A DNA stretch of 64,000 nt from assembly GCF_000340215.1 (NCBI RefSeq), contig NW_006921537.1:4047646-4111645 (forward strand). Direction: 5' to 3'. The notes under the pieces were generated by a model that saw only the letters and a program-made list of their open reading frames with translations, did not search any database and was not told where the DNA came from. The position numbers were made by a program, and so were the translations under genes. Source of the DNA: Pseudocercospora fijiensis CIRAD86. Taxonomy: Eukaryota > Ascomycota > Dothideomycetes > Mycosphaerellales > Mycosphaerellaceae. Below, one piece after another: positions 1 through 12,300 of this stretch. Position 1 is the stretch's first letter; every line of letters begins with the position of its first letter.

Positions 1-3000
1 AATAATAAGACGTAGATATCGAGCCTTAGTTAGAGACTATCCCTTTAGGGGTTCCCTAATAGCTATAGAAGATATTGTTCTATAGGGCTTTAGCTATATT
101 AATAGTAGTCTAATCCTTTCGAGTAGGGATGTAACGAGCGCCTTTAGTAAACCGATCTACTATAATAAGAACAGCATTAAAGACGTCCTTACTGCCCCTA
201 TGCTTAGTAGGCGGAAGGCCTATAATAAAGTCTATTATAAGCTCTATAAATGGTTTCTTTAGAACAGGAAGTGAAGATAACTCGCCGAATAGTAAGTGCT
301 TAGGTGCTTTAACTCGCTAGTATACTGCATAGGTCTATATATACTCCTTTATATACCGCTTACTATTTAGCTAGTAGTATATACGCGATAGTAACTCGTA
401 CGACCTCTCTATACTATAGTAACTAGCGAGCTTACTATTATAGTGCCTCTTTAAAAGCTCTTGTCTAATCGATTGTTTAGCGGGGATATAGTATCTACCC
501 TTAAACTTTAAGTAACCCTTGTCGTCGATCGACTAATTATTATTACTCTTACTAGATCGAGTCGTTCGCCTACTTATAAGCCTATTAATACGTTTAATAG
601 CAAAGGCGTCCCTCTACTAAGCACGCAATAGCTTATCTATAAACGATTAACTATCCCTATTTATAAGGTTATTTAATAGTACCCGTGCTATCGAACGAGG
701 TACGTATTGTATATATCTAATAGCACTAGTAGCCGGAACTACTGCAACCTCTTCTATAGTACTATCGCTATATAGGCTATTACTATAGATAGCAATATCT
801 TTAATCGAGTTATTATAGCTCGAGCGATCTACGTCCCTTCTTTTAACGTGTACTAGAAGAAAGACAACTCCGCTATAGTATTTGTTGCCGCCGCGGGGTC
901 CGGAAGTCCGCTTATTCTACGCTTGCCTTACTACGAGGTCTATAGCAATCTTGTGCTATAGGGTTAGAAACAGAGAATTAATAGATTAATAAGTCTCGCT
1001 ATCGTAATTAGGTCGCCTCGATAGGCTATTAGTAGGGTTACTTACGCCTAGCCGATATAATATATTAAAATCGAACCTAGCGAGGTAGACGGCCTATCTA
1101 GCCTATCGACCTATAACCCTAGTAACCTTCGTAATTCTACGGAGGTTGTTATAGTCCGTATAGACCTAAATATTATGCTATGCACTATCGAGATAGTAGC
1201 GCTAGTGCTTAAAGGCCTCGATAATAGCTAGGAGCTCTTACTCGTAGGTCTTATAGCGACGCTTAGCATTAATTATCTTCTGTAAAAACTAAAAAGAAGG
1301 CAATTAGGTGCTAGTAATAGTTATTATCTAATTGCTATAATATAATAGCCGATATAGCGAACTATAAAGCGTTAGTCTTAATCCGGATCTATTTACTTAG
1401 TACGAAATAGTATAGTAAGGGGACTTTAGTAAAGCGTTGCTTTAGGCCGTTAAAAGCGGCTTGTGCTCTATTAGTCTATTTAAATTCTCTAGATAGGTTA
1501 GCCTTAGTTTTAGTAAGCTTAGTTAGGGGCATTATATGCTATAAATAGCTCTTAATAAACCGACGATAGAAGTTAGCGAAGCCGAGGAATAACTAAAGTT
1601 CCTTAATTCGAGCGGAGCGATAGATTTAATAGGCACCTAGAGCAACCTAAGCGAGCGAAGCGAGTAAATAGTTATAGAAGGTGTCTAGTAAATCTAGCGT
1701 AGAGCTCGAGAACAAATTAGATTAGTGCTATACAACGTATAGAAGGAGGCTGAATTTGAAAGATGCGCCCGCAAAACAGAGCGCGCGATGTAATTAGTTA
1801 ACAATTCGAATCGCAATTACGTATATCGAGCCTAAGGCCATTCCTTCTGCTTTACGTTACTAACAACTACAACAACAATAGCTATTGTTACAATATTGCA
1901 CGCTAAATACACGCTTCCGCACGCGCTAAATACACGCTTCCGAATGCGCTAAATGCACGCTTCCGATACGCGTAGGCCGGAGTCCGATACGTAGATAGCT
2001 ACCGACCGCATAGCAGCAAAATTGAAAGAAAGAGTTAGACTAGCGCAGCAAAAATAAGGACTTCGAGTAAAGGATATAGCGATCGCTATACGAGTGTATT
2101 GTTGTAATAGCATAAGTATAGATACAAGCGCTCTATAGGCGCTAATCTGACTTTGTTCTCGAGCTCTACGTCGTCGCTCCGCTCGAATAGGACAAGTACT
2201 ATAGGGCTTAAACGATACTTTATACTAGTAGGTGTTAGCTACTTAGTAATAGTCTTAATCCGGTTAGGATTAGCCTTAACACCCTCGGTTAATACGAGGA
2301 AGCTAAGGAAAGACACCTCTTTAGTAGTAAAGGTATATTTAGAAGGCTTATAATATAAGCTATAGGCCCTTAGGCGGTCGAGGACCTTACGGACTATAGC
2401 CTAGTACTCCGCAATATTAGGTAAATAGGTATAAACTAGGATGTTATCTAGGTAAACTATATAGAGATAGTCTAATAGGCCCGAGAGGGCCCGATTAATA
2501 TAGGACTAGAATATAGTAGGGGCGTTAGCTAGGCCGAATAGTATAAGTTGTATAACTAAGTACTCGAAATAGCTATAACGAGTGCGAAAGGCTGTCTTCT
2601 ATTTATCGCCCTTACGAATACAGATGCGGTAATAGGCGTCCTTAATGTCTAATATAGTATAGTAGTAGGTACTAGAAAGGCGATCGAGGGTCTTATTAAT
2701 AAGCGGAAGTAGATAGCGGTCCTTAATAGTAATAGCATTAAGTCTACGGTAATTAATATATAGGCGTAGGCTACTATCCTTCTTTAGTACGAATAGGATA
2801 GGTATACTAGTAGGGCTGTTACTATATCGAATTCGACTATTAGCTAGGTTCTTATCTAGATATTTACGCAATATAGCGAGTTTACATTTACTAAGGTTAT
2901 AGAGTAGTCTAAAAGGAACCTCTTTGCCCTCTATAATATTAATCTTATAATCCGTCTCTTTAAATATAGGCAATATCGATGCTAGGTAGTGTTTGAATAT

Positions 3001-3640
3001 ATTAATATAGGTCTCTCGAATAGGCTCTAGTATACGAGCGAGCTAATTAGGGTCTATGCTATTAGGGGGCACAGGTTTATCGTTATTACTACCGAGCAGG
3101 TCGGTAGTCGGATTAGCTAGAGTTAGGTTGCTAATAAATAGGACCCTAATATCGTTAGGGCACTCGCTAGTATTAATGTATTTAATGTCTTCCTTTCTTG
3201 CGATCCTAAATCGCTATTATTAGCTGCCTAGGTCTATAGCTACGGCGTAGTGCTTAAGAATAGGGTTTCCGAGGACAATATCGGATAGAAGGTTGTCTAT
3301 ATCTACTATATAGGTAGTAAAATCTAGTAGGCGTTTATTTCCGAGGTCGTCCTTTAGAACTATAGGAACATAATAGGCCCTATAGGTTAAGTGCCGAGCG
3401 TTATTAAACTAAGCAAGGGTTGGTAGGTTAGCCCTATTTAATTGTCGAAGGTCTAGTTGCTTAGCTAGGCGATAGCTAATAAGGGCACTAACTAAATTTG
3501 CTAGGTCTAGTATAACCTTAGTCTTATAGACAGTTCTATACGTGTCCTATATAAGGTAGGTGCGTATAATAGCTAGTATAATATCGATAGTTTTACGCCG
3601 TACAAGGCTAATAGTTAGTACGGCGCTTATTCTTTTTTCG
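1..3640 (-). pseudogene. pol: Decayed Gypsy pol polyprotein (PR-RT-RNaseH-IN), A1
   Basis: The pol polyprotein copies element RNA into DNA and integrates it. An uninterrupted RT stretch lies at 2599-2973 with motifs SIPILFVLKKD, LRLYINYRRLNAIT and YTILDIKDAYYRI, typical of Ty3/Gypsy RT domains. Downstream on the minus strand (about 2450-2490) the catalytic motif reads YLDNILVYT. The second aspartate of the expected DD pair is N, a change RIP would cause. The integrase core is seen at about 150-240 (IDFIIGLPPTKHRGSKDVF). The protease region lies near 3250-3560. The frame is interrupted at about 1603-2222 by an insertion and elsewhere by RIP stops, so the gene is dead. Confidence 0.85.
1603..2222. 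mobile_element. ~0.6 kb non-autonomous insertion with inverted ends inside A1 pol
   Basis: A2 and A3 run continuously where A1 is interrupted: A2 reads CTCCTTAATACTAGTAGG with nothing between. The inserted DNA has inverted ends. ATTCGAGCGGAGCGA at about 1603 recurs inverted near 2172-2190, and GTAGAGCTCGAGAACAA at about 1700 recurs inverted near 2151-2168. Inside is a roughly 23-bp tandem repeat with three units (CGCTAAATACACGCTTCCG core, 1901-1965). The segment keeps more CpA and TpG than its surroundings, so it is younger or less RIP-mutated. No coding capacity was seen. The exact ends and TSD could not be fixed. Confidence 0.6.
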
Positions 3641-4976
3641 ACTAATTAGAAGGACCGATAGGGGTAGCGTTAGCGGCTAAAAGGTGCTTTCGGTATTTAG
3701 CGGTAGTACGGTCGATTCGGGCCTAGTCCTTAGGTTTGTCGCATTAGCCTAGTAAATAGCTAGTACTATTACAATTGAAGCACTTCAATCCGGTTAGTAG
3801 ATTGCCGTAGCTATTGTTATTATTAGTAGAGCGGTTAGTATTGTAGGGATACGAGCCCCTTCTACGGCCCCTATCGCGGCCTCCTCTATATAGCCGCCGG
3901 CTACGGCCTCTTCTACGGTCGTTGTTACTGTTCCTATTGTTAGTATTATTGTTTTAGTAGGAGCCTTAGTTTCCTCCGTAGCTACTACGGTTGCTACGGT
4001 TAGTACTAGTCGGTCGGATCCTCGACTCTAGCTATTACTAAAGCTAAACAGCTCGTTTAGCTGTTTCTACTTCGACTATAAATTAAATACGTATTAGATT
4101 AGTCTGTTCGAATATACGGCGGCGGTCTAATTTAAGGACTAATTCCTATCTCAATTTAGGGCGTATTTCGGAGATCTGTATAGAATTAGTCTTAGCCGGA
4201 AGGTTATCTTCGAGGGTCTTTAAATAGGCCTTAAATAAGCGAGCCGATTAATTAGTCTTTTGTTTAGCTCGAAGGTACTAGTCCTAAGCGTGTTATTGCC
4301 TTAGTATTAGGTTTCTAAGGGTGTCTAGTATAATAGTTTTGTAGATTTGCTACTAAATAGCGGTCTAGTTATTAAGGGAGTCAAAATAGTTATCCTAGAT
4401 GCGCTTTAGGTCTCTATTAATGTATTATATAGTATAGACGACTAACGAGTAGTCGTCTAGAAGGGCCCTTAGCGCGTTTCGCTAATTAAGCTCGCAGTTA
4501 CGGATGTAGTCGTTGTATTATTTTCGACTAGAGCTATTAAATACGGTACAGTCCTTAAGTTTAGCATCCTTCTTTTAGACTAAAATAGATAGGGAGGAAG
4601 GCCCTGCTATTGGTTTAGTATTAGTTGCTAGGGCTTCCTATAGGCGATAAATCTCGAGGAGGTTATCCTTTAGCTATTGTTCTTAACGTAAGGTAGTAAG
4701 CCTATTCTAAGTAGCTTCTTAAAGCCTCGCTATCGGCTAGGGCCTAAAGGCTAGTTAGCTATATCGTCGATTAACAATATTATTAAGAATGTCGTTAACA
4801 GGCAATTCTAGATTATTACCTAGAATTACAGGTTCTTCTTTAGTAGGCCCTCTAGTAGGCTCTTTAGCAGGTACTTTAGTAGGCACTATGCTACTAGCGT
4901 TGTCGTTACTAGCGCTGCTAGCGGCGCCGCGGTTGTTATTGCTTTGTAATAAGCCGGCTATTATAAGGGGTAACAC
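3640..4976 (-). pseudogene. gag: Decayed Gypsy gag, A1
   Basis: The structural capsid/nucleocapsid protein lies just inside the LTR and leader. The amino end (4976 to 4755) is open and rich in S/N/P/T. A central capsid-like helical region follows. The carboxyl part is very rich in R and G (for example RRRGRSRRLYRGGRDRGRRR). It ends in a nucleocapsid knuckle at 3741-3782 reading CFNC, eight residues, then a stop and C. The spacing fits CX2CX4HX4C, but the histidine position reads Y, Y and C in A1, A2 and A3. The original third ligand is therefore uncertain. The start codon was not fixed. Confidence 0.75.
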
Positions 4977-5233
4977 TAATAATGTATTATAGGCCCCTAA
5001 GATGCGGATATAGCGGAATTAGTAGATATCGGTCTAGTACGATTAACTCGGTGTAATAGGCCGTATAGAAGGCCTTGCTTAATAATTAGTACAGTTGTTT
5101 TAATAGAATAGTACGTATAGGTCCCGTTCTTCGGGCGTAATATAGTTAAATCGATAGTTTTCGTAGCTATACCGCTAAAAGCTTGAAATAAGGACTATCT
5201 AGCTACTACCTTTAAAGGGTAGATCGAATACTA

Positions 5234-5422
5234 TATAAGAAGGGTTATATTAGGAGGTAGATAGGGTAGTAGTAAATTAATATAGTATTCGATAGAGATC
5301 TAAGAGGAGAGGGAGGAAGGTAGGCTAGTTAGCCTAACGCTAAGCGCTAAGCCTTGCCTAAGGTATTAGGACCCTAGGTTTACTCGGTCTAGTTACATAC
5401 TAATTACGTATAACCTCTAACA
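5234..5422 (-). repeat. 5' LTR of A1 (197-bp LTR family)
   Basis: The family is defined by comparison with 30209-30405, 59062-59258 and 59704-59900, each exactly 197 bp. On the plus strand it begins TGTAAGAAGGGT (TATAAGAAGG where RIP-mutated) and ends CCCTAACA, so the element-sense ends are TG...CA. This copy is 189 bp because it lacks about 8 bp (TTAGCCC) near its outer end. Confidence 0.85.
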
Positions 5423-5763
5423 TCTAGCGCTAGCGAGTCTATTAATCGATAGTTATAATAGACTCTAGCCTACTTTTAGGGCTAAAGAGGCTATACGTAA
5501 TTAGTATATAATTAGGCCGAGTAAAGCTAGGGTCTTAGTACCTTAGGTAGGGCCTATCTCCGTTTCAGCCCCTTGCTATTTAAGCGCAAGGAGGTTTTTA
5601 GTATAGCAGGTAGTAGGCTCTTTCTAACTACTACCTTTACTACCTTTACTACCTTCTACCTTCTACCTTCTACCTTCTACCTTCTACCTCTAACTATTCT
5701 ATATCGGACTACTACGCGACTAGACCTATACACCTATATACTAAACTACACTAACCTCCTTAA
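5423..5763. other. Junk between A1 and A2: inverted LTR fragment and CTACCTT repeats
   Basis: About 5472-5556 is the family A LTR in inverted orientation (plus strand TTAGGGCTAAAGAGG, then CTAGGGTCTTAGTACC). It forms a short-spaced inverted repeat with the A1 LTR at about 5340-5417. Then comes a pyrimidine-rich stretch of CTACCTT/CTTCTAC units (5636-5693). At 5764 the A2 integrase sequence starts abruptly. No gene was seen; the short open frame at 5573-5842 crosses this junction and is fortuitous. Confidence 0.6.
5636..5693 (+). repeat. CTACCTT / CTTCTAC short tandem repeat
   Basis: Seven-base units ACTACCTTT / TACCTTC repeat about eight times. A similar repeat in the opposite sense occurs at the far end of element D (29505-29565). 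Confidence 0.8.
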
Positions 5764-8100
5764 ACGAGGTACGTATTATATATATCTAATAGCACTAGTA
5801 GCCGGAACTACTATAACCTCTTCTATAGTGCTATCGCTATAGATAGTAATATCTTTAATCGAGTTATTATAGCTCGAGCGATCTACGTTCTTTCTTTTAA
5901 CGTATACTAGAAGAACGACAACTCCGCTATAGTATTTGTTGCCGCCGCGGGGTCCGGAAGTCCGCTTATCCTACGCTTGCTTATTAATAATACGGGCTAT
6001 AGCAATCTTATACTATAGGGTTAGAAACAATAAATTAATATACTAAGTCTCGCTATCGTAATTAGGTCGCCTCGATAGGCTATTAGTAGGGTTGCTTACG
6101 CCTAGCCGGTATAATATATTAAAATCGAACCTAGCGAGGTAGACGGCCTATCTAGCCTATCGACCTATAACCCTTATAACCTTAGTAATACTACGTAGGT
6201 TGTTATAGTCCGTATAGACCTAAATTGTATGCTAAGCACTATCGAGATAGTAGCGCTAATACTTAAAGGCTTCTACGATTGCTAAGAGCTCTTACTCGTA
6301 GGTCTCGTATCGACGTTCTATATCGATTATCTTCCGTAAAAAGAAGGCAATCGGGTGCTAGTAGATATTATTAGCCTACTATAACATAATAGCTCATATA
6401 GCAAACTTTAAAGCGTTAGTCTCAATTCGGATCTGTTTGCTTAGTACGAAATAGTGTAATAAGGGGACTTTAGTAAAGCGTTACTTTAAACCGTTAAAAG
6501 CGGCTTGTGTTTTATTAGTCTATTTAAACTCTCTAGAAGGGTTTGCCTTAGTCTTAGTAAGCTTAGTTAATAGCATTACATGCCTCGAATAGCCCTTAAT
6601 AAAGCGGCGGTAAAAGTTAGCAAAACTTAGGAATAATTAAAGCTCCTTAATACTAGTAGGGGTTGGCTATTTAGTAATTGTTTTAATCCGGTCTAGATTA
6701 GCCTTAACACTATTAGTTAATATAAGGAAGCCGAGGAATAATACCTCTTTAGTAGCAAAGGTGCATTTAGAAGGCTTATAATATAAGCTATAGGTTCTTA
6801 GGCGATCGAGTACCTTACGGACTATAGCCTAGTGCTCCGTAATATTAGGTAAGTATATATAAACTAGGATATTATCTAGGTAAACTATATAGAGGTAGTC
6901 TAATAGGCCTAATAGGGCCCGATTAATATAGGACTAGAAGGTTATAGGGGCATTAGCTAGCCTAAATAGTATAACTAAGTACTCGAAATAGCTATAACGA
7001 GTATAGAAGGCTATCTTCTATTTATCGCCTTTACGAATATAGATACGATAGTACGCATCCTTAATATCCAATATAGTATAGAAATAGGCGCTAGAAAGGC
7101 GATCGAGGGTCTTATTAATAAGCGGAAGTAGGCAGCGGTCTTTAATAGTAATAGCATTAAGTCTACGGTAGTTAACGTATAACCGTAGGCTACTATCCTT
7201 CTTTAGGACAAACAGGATTAGTATACTAGCGGGGCTGTTACTATACTAAATTCGACTATTAGCTAGGTTCTTATCTAGGTACTTACGTAATATAGTAAGC
7301 TCTCGTTTACTAAGGTTATAGAGGGGCCTAAAAGGAACCTCCTTGCCCTATATAATATCGATCTTATAGTCCGTCTCTTTAAATATAGGCAATGGCGATG
7401 CTAGGTAGTATTTAAACATATCGATATAGGTCTCTTAAATAGGCTATAGTATACGAGCGAGCTAATTAGGGTCTATACTATTAGGGGGCATAGGTTTATC
7501 GTTATCTCCGCCGAGAAGGTTAGCTATCGGATTAGCTAAGGCAGGTGTTAGGTTGCTAATAAATAGGACCCTAATATCGTTAGGGCACTCGCTAGTATTA
7601 ATGTGTTTAATATCCTCTTTCCTAGCGATTCTAAATCGCTACTATTAGCTGCCTAGGTCTATAGCTACGGCGTAGTGCTTAAGGACAGGGTTACTAATAA
7701 TAATAGTAGCTCCCCTATATAGGTTGTCTATATCTACTACGTAGGCAGTAAAATCTAGCAAGCGCTCGTTACCGAGGTCGTCCCTTAGAACTATAGGAAT
7801 ATAGTAAGCCCTATAGGTTAAGTACCGAGCGTTATTAAACTAAGTAAGGGTTAGTAGGTTAGCCCTATTTAATTGTCGAAGGTCTAATTACTTAGCTAGG
7901 CGATAGCTAATAAGGGCGCTAACTAAATTGCCTAGGTCTAGTATAACCTTAGTCTTATAGTTAGTGCTATACGTGTCCTATATAAGACAGGTACGTATAA
8001 TAGCTAGTATAATATCGATAGTCTTACGCCGTATAAGGCTAACAGTTAGTACGGCGCTTATTCTTTTTTCGACTAATTAAAAGAGCCGATAGGGGTAGCG
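5764..8100 (-). pseudogene. pol: Decayed Gypsy pol, A2
   Basis: This is the same pol as A1 and A3 but with more stops, so no long open stretch remains. The RT block (about 7000-7330) and the integrase fragment at 5764-6000 align with A1. The region 6650-6665 is uninterrupted and shows the empty site of the A1 insertion. It is truncated on the integrase side, with no chromodomain. The gene is dead. Confidence 0.8.
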
Positions 8101-8753
8101 TTAGCGGCTAAAAGGTATTTCCTATACTTAGCGGAAGTACAGTTAATTCGGGCCTAGTCCTTAGGTTTATTATATTAGCCTAGTAGATAGCTAGTACTAT
8201 TACAGTTAAAGCACTTTAATCCGGTTAGGGGGTTGCTATAACCGTTGTTACTACTATTATTGTTAGTCGAGCGGTTAGCATTATAGGGATACGAGCCCCT
8301 TCTACGGCCCCTATTACGGCCTCCTCTATATAGCCGTCGGCTACGGCCTCTTCTACGGTTATTGTTACTATTCCTATTATTAGTACTATTGTTCTAATAG
8401 GAACCTTAGCTTCCTCCGTAGCTACAGTTGCTACGGTTAGTAATAGCTAGTCGGATCCTCGATTCTAGTCGTTATTAGAGCTAGACAGCTCGTTTAGCTG
8501 TTTCTACCTCGACTATAAATTAAATACGTATTAGGTTGGCCTATTTAAATATATAGGGACGATCTAATTCGAGGATAAGCTCCTATCTAAGCTTTAGGCG
8601 TATTTCCGAGATCTATATAGAATTAGTCTTAGCCGGAAGGTCGTCTTTAAGGGTCTTTAAATAGGCCTCGAATAAGCGAGCCGATTAATTAGTCTTTTGC
8701 TTAGCTCGAAGGTACTAGTCCTAAGTATATTATTGACTTAGTATAGGGTTTCT
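8100..8753 (-). pseudogene. gag: Decayed Gypsy gag, A2, carboxyl part
   Basis: The nucleocapsid knuckle is at 8172-8213 and reads CFNC...G, stop, Y, so the last cysteine has become tyrosine (TGC to TAT). The R/G-rich run precedes it (8280-8420). The gene is cut at 8753 by insertion of element D. The remaining gag is at 29630-30208 and 59259-59345. Confidence 0.75.
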
Positions 8754-9388
8754 CTATCTCTACGCAGACCCTTGCTTACTAAGATGCTACTATATATCCG
8801 TAGGCAGGTATGTATTGTACATATCTATCTATCTACTTATAGGCAGGTAGGTAGGAGCAAGACAAACATGTAGATCCGGCAGTATTCTAGGATTAGCGTT
8901 ATCTCGGTATGTAATAATAGTTGCGGTAGCACCTTGCGCTAGTAAGGGTCTGCTGCCGAAAGTACTTAGTATAATAATCCTATACTACGAGGTTGCGATC
9001 TTAACAACTACTACGAAATATATAAATATTATCGGTATATATTGTAGCGTAGGTATTTGCGAGCTTATATATGTAAAAATCAAGTCTATGCGACGTATAG
9101 TTATTAAGTTATTGTTAATCTGCTAAAGCCACTTCGTTTAGCTAGGTATAGCTAGGTACGCAGCTAGCCGCCCGCCCTACTAATATAGATCTCATTTTTT
9201 GAATATGTCTATATATTATATCGAGCTTGTAGAGCAAGACCTAGCGATTCATTTGCCGTATAAGCGACGTTCTAAATGCGTTGTATCGTTAAGATATAGC
9301 CCGTCGAGGGAACAAAGCAGCCGACTATATACTAAGACTTTACTAATATAGCATATAAAAGACACGCGTTATAAGTACGCGTACGTCC
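8754..9388. other. Left subterminal region of element D, no gene
   Basis: The sequence is TIR-proximal with CTAT-rich and GTAGGCAGGTAGGTAGG short repeats (8800-8860). I see no coding frame before about 9389. Confidence 0.5.
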
Positions 9389-12300
9389 GTGCGTCTATAT
9401 ACCCGCATAGTAAACACTCTTGCTTACGCTTCTACTTCCGACTCCTACTTACGCCTTAACACTTCCGACTCTTGCTTACGCTTTAATACTTCCGACTCTT
9501 GCTTGCGCTTTAACACTTCTAAAATAGCCTCGAATACGCCCGCGATATCGAACAAGGATATAAGCAACGTTACTCGCGCCTTCGGCAATCTAACTAGCGA
9601 CGATGCTAAACCGTTCTTAGACCTACTATTAGATATCGCGGCTTAGATATAGGATAAGGAGATGTAGGATAGGCTAGAAGATATAGATATCGATAATCTA
9701 GAAGAAGAGACAGACGTAGAAGAAGATAATAGCAGCTCTAACGACTCGGATTTAGACTTAGACTTAGAAGCAGACCTTAACGACGAGGGTAGCGTTGAAA
9801 TTAGCGACTTAGAGGAAGAAATAGATAACTAGCTAGACTATTATAATAGGTCTAATAGGGACTTCGAGCTAGGTATAGGCGATGGATACGACAGTAGCGA
9901 TAATAAGCTCGCCCCTACTCGCGTACTAGAGACTCGACAAGCCGCTACCGCTAGACAAGGTACTATTATCGCCGATAATCGAGTGCGTATACAGCGTCGT
10001 ACTAAGGAAGAGAAGTACACCGATATCCTTACAGAGATACGCCGTACCCGTATGCTACTAGTTGAGTTCGTCGGTCTCTAGGTTAGTAATTATAGCACGG
10101 CGACATATAAGCGTCGTATAAAGGAGTTAATCGAAGGGCCTTTATCGTAGGAGAGATTTAGCAGTAGCCGTGTCTTTCGCTCCGAGCTAAAACACCTTAT
10201 CGGACATCTATTTATAGGCTAGTACGATCTAGCAAAGAGTATAGAGCCTGTCGATATTAAGGCTATCTTCTAGGATATTAAGGAGACAGCCCTAACCTAG
10301 GCTTATCTGCTCGAAAAGGACTTGTTATTGAATCAGAAGTACAACATTATAAGCGTACACTCTCGTCTAGAGGATAAAGTAGAGCGTATACGGAAGCGTA
10401 TTACAATGATTACTATAATCGCTATGCGCTCTATCGCCCTTAAGCAAGCTAACTACTTTAGTAACGCCTTCGGGGTATACTTAGCAACTAGTAGTGTAAA
10501 GCACTCTGTTATTAATATCCTTAACAATATAAGCCTCTCTGCGTCGCTAAAGGTTATCCGTAGTTTAATTAAGTAGAATGCGAAGGAGCAGGTACGTATT
10601 GTCTATAATCGATTGCGTCGTTATTTATTGCTAATAGTATGTCTAGGTTAAGGCTGCCTACAAGATAGCTAAGGACCTACGATCTATAGGAGCATATAAC
10701 AACATCGTTAAGAAGATGCTATATATAGCGAACTAGACAGTCGGTAACAAGTTAGACATATTAAATATAACTAGCTCCTATATTACTATTAATAAGCGCT
10801 TGCTAGAGACCGGCCTAAAGAAGGATATACTGCACTAGGATATTGTTCTTAAGCCGATAGATATAATTAAGAAGATACTAAAGGATAAGTACTAGAAGGC
10901 AACCTCTCTGTATCTTATCGATAAAGCGATCGGCCTTGCTATCGGTAAGGAGCTAAAGGATGTCTTTAAGGGCTTTAAGTTTAGCGATAACAATCCTAGC
11001 GCTAACGCTACTTAGCGGTTCGTATAGCTATATATCGATAAGATTAAGGTTGATAGTAAGCCTACTAATATCCTTCCGCTTAAGATCTCGATATACGACG
11101 AGGTCTCTATTACCGGCACTATAGAAGTATAGAAAGACATCTTTATTAACAACCTTAACCTAGATAAGGATAAGGACTTCGAGGAGCGTCTCTAGCTAGT
11201 TGTTAGTGATTAAATAACTAATGCCCGTAGTCGCGCTGTCTAAATGCAGAGTGTTAAGAGCAAGCGTGCTTTCGATCGCCGAGATTAGTTAGTATATTGC
11301 CTAGGTTGGTTCTATGTTAGTATAAACGTATGCTACGGTCCGTTGAGAACCTATTAGAGCACTAGAAAGGTATGCTTAAGCTATACGGACCTTAATCGAC
11401 GATCTTATTAACTTCGCTTAGGATAATAAGGCTCTCGCCTATACTATACGCGGCGACGCTGTCCTATTTACTATAGATAGTATAAGTAGGGACAGTTAGA
11501 AGTTCTTCCTGCATCTCTAGCTTGCTAAGCGCTCGTACGCTAGTCGTATCCTTAGTCTATATATCGAGTAGCTAAGTAAGCGTAGCCTTATTGATTTCAC
11601 ATTACTAGAGTATAAGAAGATAAACCGTATTAAGGTTGTAAAGGCTGCTATATCGAAGCTAAAGCTAGGGATGCATATCTAGATTGTAGAAGCTATTTAC
11701 TAGATAGCATTCAGCAAGGAGGCTTAGGTTAGTAAGAATCGGGACTATGTTATAAGTCGTGTTAGTAGGTTATTGTCCGCGATGCAGTGTTTATTACTAA
11801 CAATTTGCAGGTCGAGGACCCGTTATTTACTACTATATGCCGCCTGCTAAAGCAGACCGAGAACATGCTTATCGTCCGGGAGGCTATTCGCAAGATAGAT
11901 ATAGGCTAGCTTAAGCGTATAATTCTATACTTAGCTATCGACTTTGCCGGCTGCAACTAGTCTAACTATGCTAAGGAAATAGTCTAGCTCTTCTAGATGC
12001 TTAAGGCTTCTAGCAAGGAGCTATACGATAGCATTATAGCTATAGCTATGCTCAATTTATCTAGAAAGCGTAGTAAGGGTATTATAGGAGACGAAGAGAT
12101 TGAGCTCTATAATAAGGAGTACTCTAAGGATATTAAGAATGTTACTAACTCTACGCATAACATCGCTACTACTATTCGCAACAAGGCACTAAACCGCCGT
12201 GCTGCTCGTGTCTTCCGTAATATCTTCTAGAAGGATATCGGCTTCGAGGGTACTAACTACTATACGAATAAGAGCGAGGTTGTTAACTAGTTCCTCCTTA

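Larger units (their letters stand above)
1..5422 (-). mobile_element. Ty3/Gypsy chromovirus-type retrotransposon, family A copy 1 (A1), cut by window start
   Basis: Read on the minus strand the order is LTR (5234-5422), leader, gag (about 4976 to 3640), protease, reverse transcriptase (RT), RNase H and integrase, the order of Ty3/Gypsy elements. The window starts inside the integrase, so the chromodomain end and the 3' LTR are missing. The same order and sequence recur in A2 and A3. Frames are broken by TAG/TAA at former CAG/CAA/TGG codons, as expected after RIP. One insertion (about 1603-2222) is absent from A2 and A3. Directly beyond the LTR (5423 on) the sequence is unrelated, apart from an inverted LTR fragment. 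Confidence 0.9.
5764..8753 (-). mobile_element. Family A Gypsy copy 2 (A2), left segment
   Basis: This segment is colinear with A1 from position 695 to about 4310 (less the A1-only insertion): integrase part, RNase H, RT, protease and gag. It starts abruptly at 5764 inside integrase and stops at 8753 inside gag, where element D is inserted. The gag resumes after D at 29630, stops again at 30208 for A3, and resumes at 59259 through to an LTR ending at 59900. A2 is therefore the oldest scaffold in the window, and about 4.2 kb of A2 is stretched over 54 kb. Confidence 0.9.

Noticed and set aside
2153..2353. Plus-strand frame at the end of the A1 insertion
   Set aside because: It spans the junction between the insertion and the antisense strand of pol, so it is fortuitous.
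3741..3782. Claiming a standard CCHC zinc knuckle in family A gag
   Set aside because: Spacing fits, but the histidine position is Y, Y and C in the three copies, so the original residue cannot be decided.
4789..4992. Plus-strand frame opposite A1 gag, also at 58575-58820
   Set aside because: Antisense shadow of the S/T/P-rich gag amino end.
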